In this document: positions 62,753-64,000 of the stretch, in pieces
Numbering within the stretch: the first letter of the stretch is position 1
Layout: every line of letters begins with the position of its first letter
Assembly: GCF_900142775.1 (NCBI RefSeq)
Contig: NZ_FRCC01000003.1
Location: 1 to 64,000, forward strand
Source: Flavobacterium flevense
Lineage (GTDB): Bacteria; Bacteroidota; Bacteroidia; Flavobacteriales; Flavobacteriaceae
DNA length: 64,000 nt
Direction of reading: 5' to 3'
The notes under the pieces: generated by a model
Databases searched by the model: none
Told to the model about the DNA's origin: nothing
What the model saw: only the letters and a program-made list of their open reading frames with translations
Translations under genes and position numbers: made by a program

Positions 62753-64000
62753 CTATTTTTCAGTTGCTATTTCAGTTTTCATAAAATCTAACATTAATAT
62801 GTTTTCTTTGTTAACATTTTCCCAATCACTAAACTTTATATTCCATCTTTTCTCTAAAAAAGAAAGCATTTTTTTTCCTCTAATTTCAATTTCTTTTGGT
62901 GTCCAATTGTCAAAAGAAGAAACTTCAATTTCACTATATGCTCCATTATAAAAACCTACTTCTGAATTTAGATTATTCGTATGTTTCTTTTTAAAACTAA
63001 AACATTTGTTTTGGAATTCTGAATTTTTAGATTGACCTAATAATACTAAATTTCCCAAATTATTAAGTAAAATACTCCTCTCTTTTTTGTTATACATATT
63101 GAATTCAGTACTCCAACATTTATCAGTTGCAGTTTGTGGGTAGATATGTTCAATTGTGTCTTCTTTTTTTCTCTTATTAAAGTCAGACCATTTTACTTTT
63201 TGATTTCCGTTTGCTTTTTGTTGTAAATAAAGTTCATACTCAAAAAGAAAATATCTTAAACCATTCCAAGAATAAAAACCTTCACCTCTTTGATATTGGT
63301 CTTGAATATAAGTTTGAAATTTCCCTAAATCAAACCAACCGTGATAAACGTAATCGTCTCCTTCTCCAGATTCCCCTTGCGTTAACCAGTTTATATTTGA
63401 AATTACTGATTTTATTGTAGTTTCTTCTTTACCAAAATAAAATGAATTTGCGAGTCTATAAAAATGACTGTTTTTTGTGTTTGATGGTCTTTGAGATAAT
63501 CTAAACACAAGAAAAATAAATTTTTCTGCGGATTGAAAAAGTGGCACAAATTCTTCTTCTGTGCACTTATTCATACTTGCCATAAATAAAGGAGGAAATG
63601 CACTCATAGATATTCTATTAAGTTTTTGAATCCATTCCTTTGTATCATCTGAATAAGAAGAAAATTGTGGATTAAATAAATAAAACCAAGATTTTACAGA
63701 TTTAGCCAAACTATCTATATAGACCTTAATTTCTTTTAAATCTATTTTCCCCTTTATGGTGTTTTTTGCAGTAAATTTTTCATTCAATAAATATTTTGCA
63801 TATGAACCGGATTCTTTTCTGTCATATTTAAAATACATAATCCAATGGTTTCTTAAAAACTCATCATCATCCATTGGATTATATTTATTCTTTCCTAAAA
63901 ACTCATAAATAGTTTTCCACGTTTCGTTAATATCATTTCTTAATCTATTTCTAGTTGCTAAATCTATTTCCAATAATGTTGATAGATAAATTAATCTATT
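62753..64000 (-). CDS. DUF262/DUF1524 (GmrSD-like) protein, 5' part outside the window
   Basis: The frame is open to the window edge (415 residues visible), so the N-terminal DUF262 NTPase-like start is not seen. The visible part has the helical linker typical of these proteins (NINETWKTIYEFLGKNKYNP, EFLRNHWIMYFKYD) and a C-terminal DUF1524 HNH-like nuclease domain with EHIYPQTA (catalytic His) and LNNLGNLVLLGQSKNSEFQN. GmrSD-type proteins cleave modified phage DNA. Some standalone DUF262-DUF1524 proteins also act in defence; substrate is unknown here. It lies 195 bp upstream of thsB on the same strand. Confidence 0.85.
   Translation of the reverse strand, partial: NRLIYLSTLLEIDLATRNRLRNDINETWKTIYEFLGKNKYNPMDDDEFLRNHWIMYFKYDRKESGSYAKYLLNEKFTAKNTIKGKIDLKEIKVYIDSLAKSVKSWFYLFNPQFSSYSDDTKEWIQKLNRISMSAFPPLFMASMNKCTEEEFVPLFQSAEKFIFLVFRLSQRPSNTKNSHFYRLANSFYFGKEETTIKSVISNINWLTQGESGEGDDYVYHGWFDLGKFQTYIQDQYQRGEGFYSWNGLRYFLFEYELYLQQKANGNQKVKWSDFNKRKKEDTIEHIYPQTATDKCWSTEFNMYNKKERSILLNNLGNLVLLGQSKNSEFQNKCFSFKKKHTNNLNSEVGFYNGAYSEIEVSSFDNWTPKEIEIRGKKMLSFLEKRWNIKFSDWENVNKENILMLDFMKTEIATEK

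Overview
The window is chromosomal DNA from a Bacteroidota bacterium, most likely Flavobacteriaceae and close to Flavobacterium. The evidence is low GC, type IX secretion (T9SS) hallmarks (a PorP/SprF-like protein, a giant adhesin with a gliding-motility-type C-terminal domain, a DUF4835/PorD-like protein), omega, BamD, FabV and a fused E1 enzyme of flavobacterial type, and promoters matching the Bacteroidetes consensus TTTG-N19-TAnnTTTG. Most genes are single-copy housekeeping genes. The right end is an accessory region.

Layout. 1-8.4 kb (minus): a 2548-residue surface adhesin built from 10 + 12 near-identical HYR-type repeats, followed by a partial PorP/SprF-like partner. 8.9-11.3 kb: pheT. 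11.6-18.2 kb: a bestrophin-like channel and a tripartite RND efflux operon (adaptor, pump, TolC). 18.4-21.1 kb: recG and a cupin. 21.3-26 kb (plus): nadC, a YihY/BrkB-like membrane protein, a DUF2147 protein and priA, converging on a LytTR response regulator. 26.9-28.1 kb: rpsF-rpsR-rplI, with a possible RNA structure over the rplI start. 28.3-32.4 kb: a conserved hypothetical gene, ligA, a second hypothetical gene and dapA. 32.5-37.5 kb: bamD-rpoZ-coaBC-DUF4835/porD-recN behind one strong promoter. 37.6-42.9 kb: fabV, a glycosyltransferase, coaE and a histidine kinase/response regulator pair with TTAA repeats upstream. 42.9-58.4 kb (minus): a fused 2-oxoacid dehydrogenase E1, a catalytically degenerate M1-peptidase-like outer-membrane protein, a LOG-family protein, DUF808, small proteins, nhaA, a PAS histidine kinase, an SGNH hydrolase, a pirin, a DUF1080 lipoprotein, a small secreted protein and a DUF418 membrane protein.

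58.4-64 kb (minus) is the accessory end. It holds several families of non-coding inverted-repeat elements, including a ~370 bp repeat present twice in direct orientation about 2.25 kb apart, with a third decayed piece nearby. Its genes are a zinc-ribbon membrane protein, a PLD-like protein, a two-gene operon that reads as a type II Thoeris anti-phage system (TIR-like ThsB, then a ThsA with two membrane helices and a macro domain), and the C-terminal part of a DUF262/DUF1524 (GmrSD-like) protein cut by the window edge. This is the best candidate for an exciting system in the window. The architecture is known, but this instance would be a flavobacterial type II Thoeris in a probable defence island.

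All assignments come from reading the sequence and recalling protein families; no database search was run. No tRNA, rRNA, CRISPR array, transposase or integrase gene was recognised.
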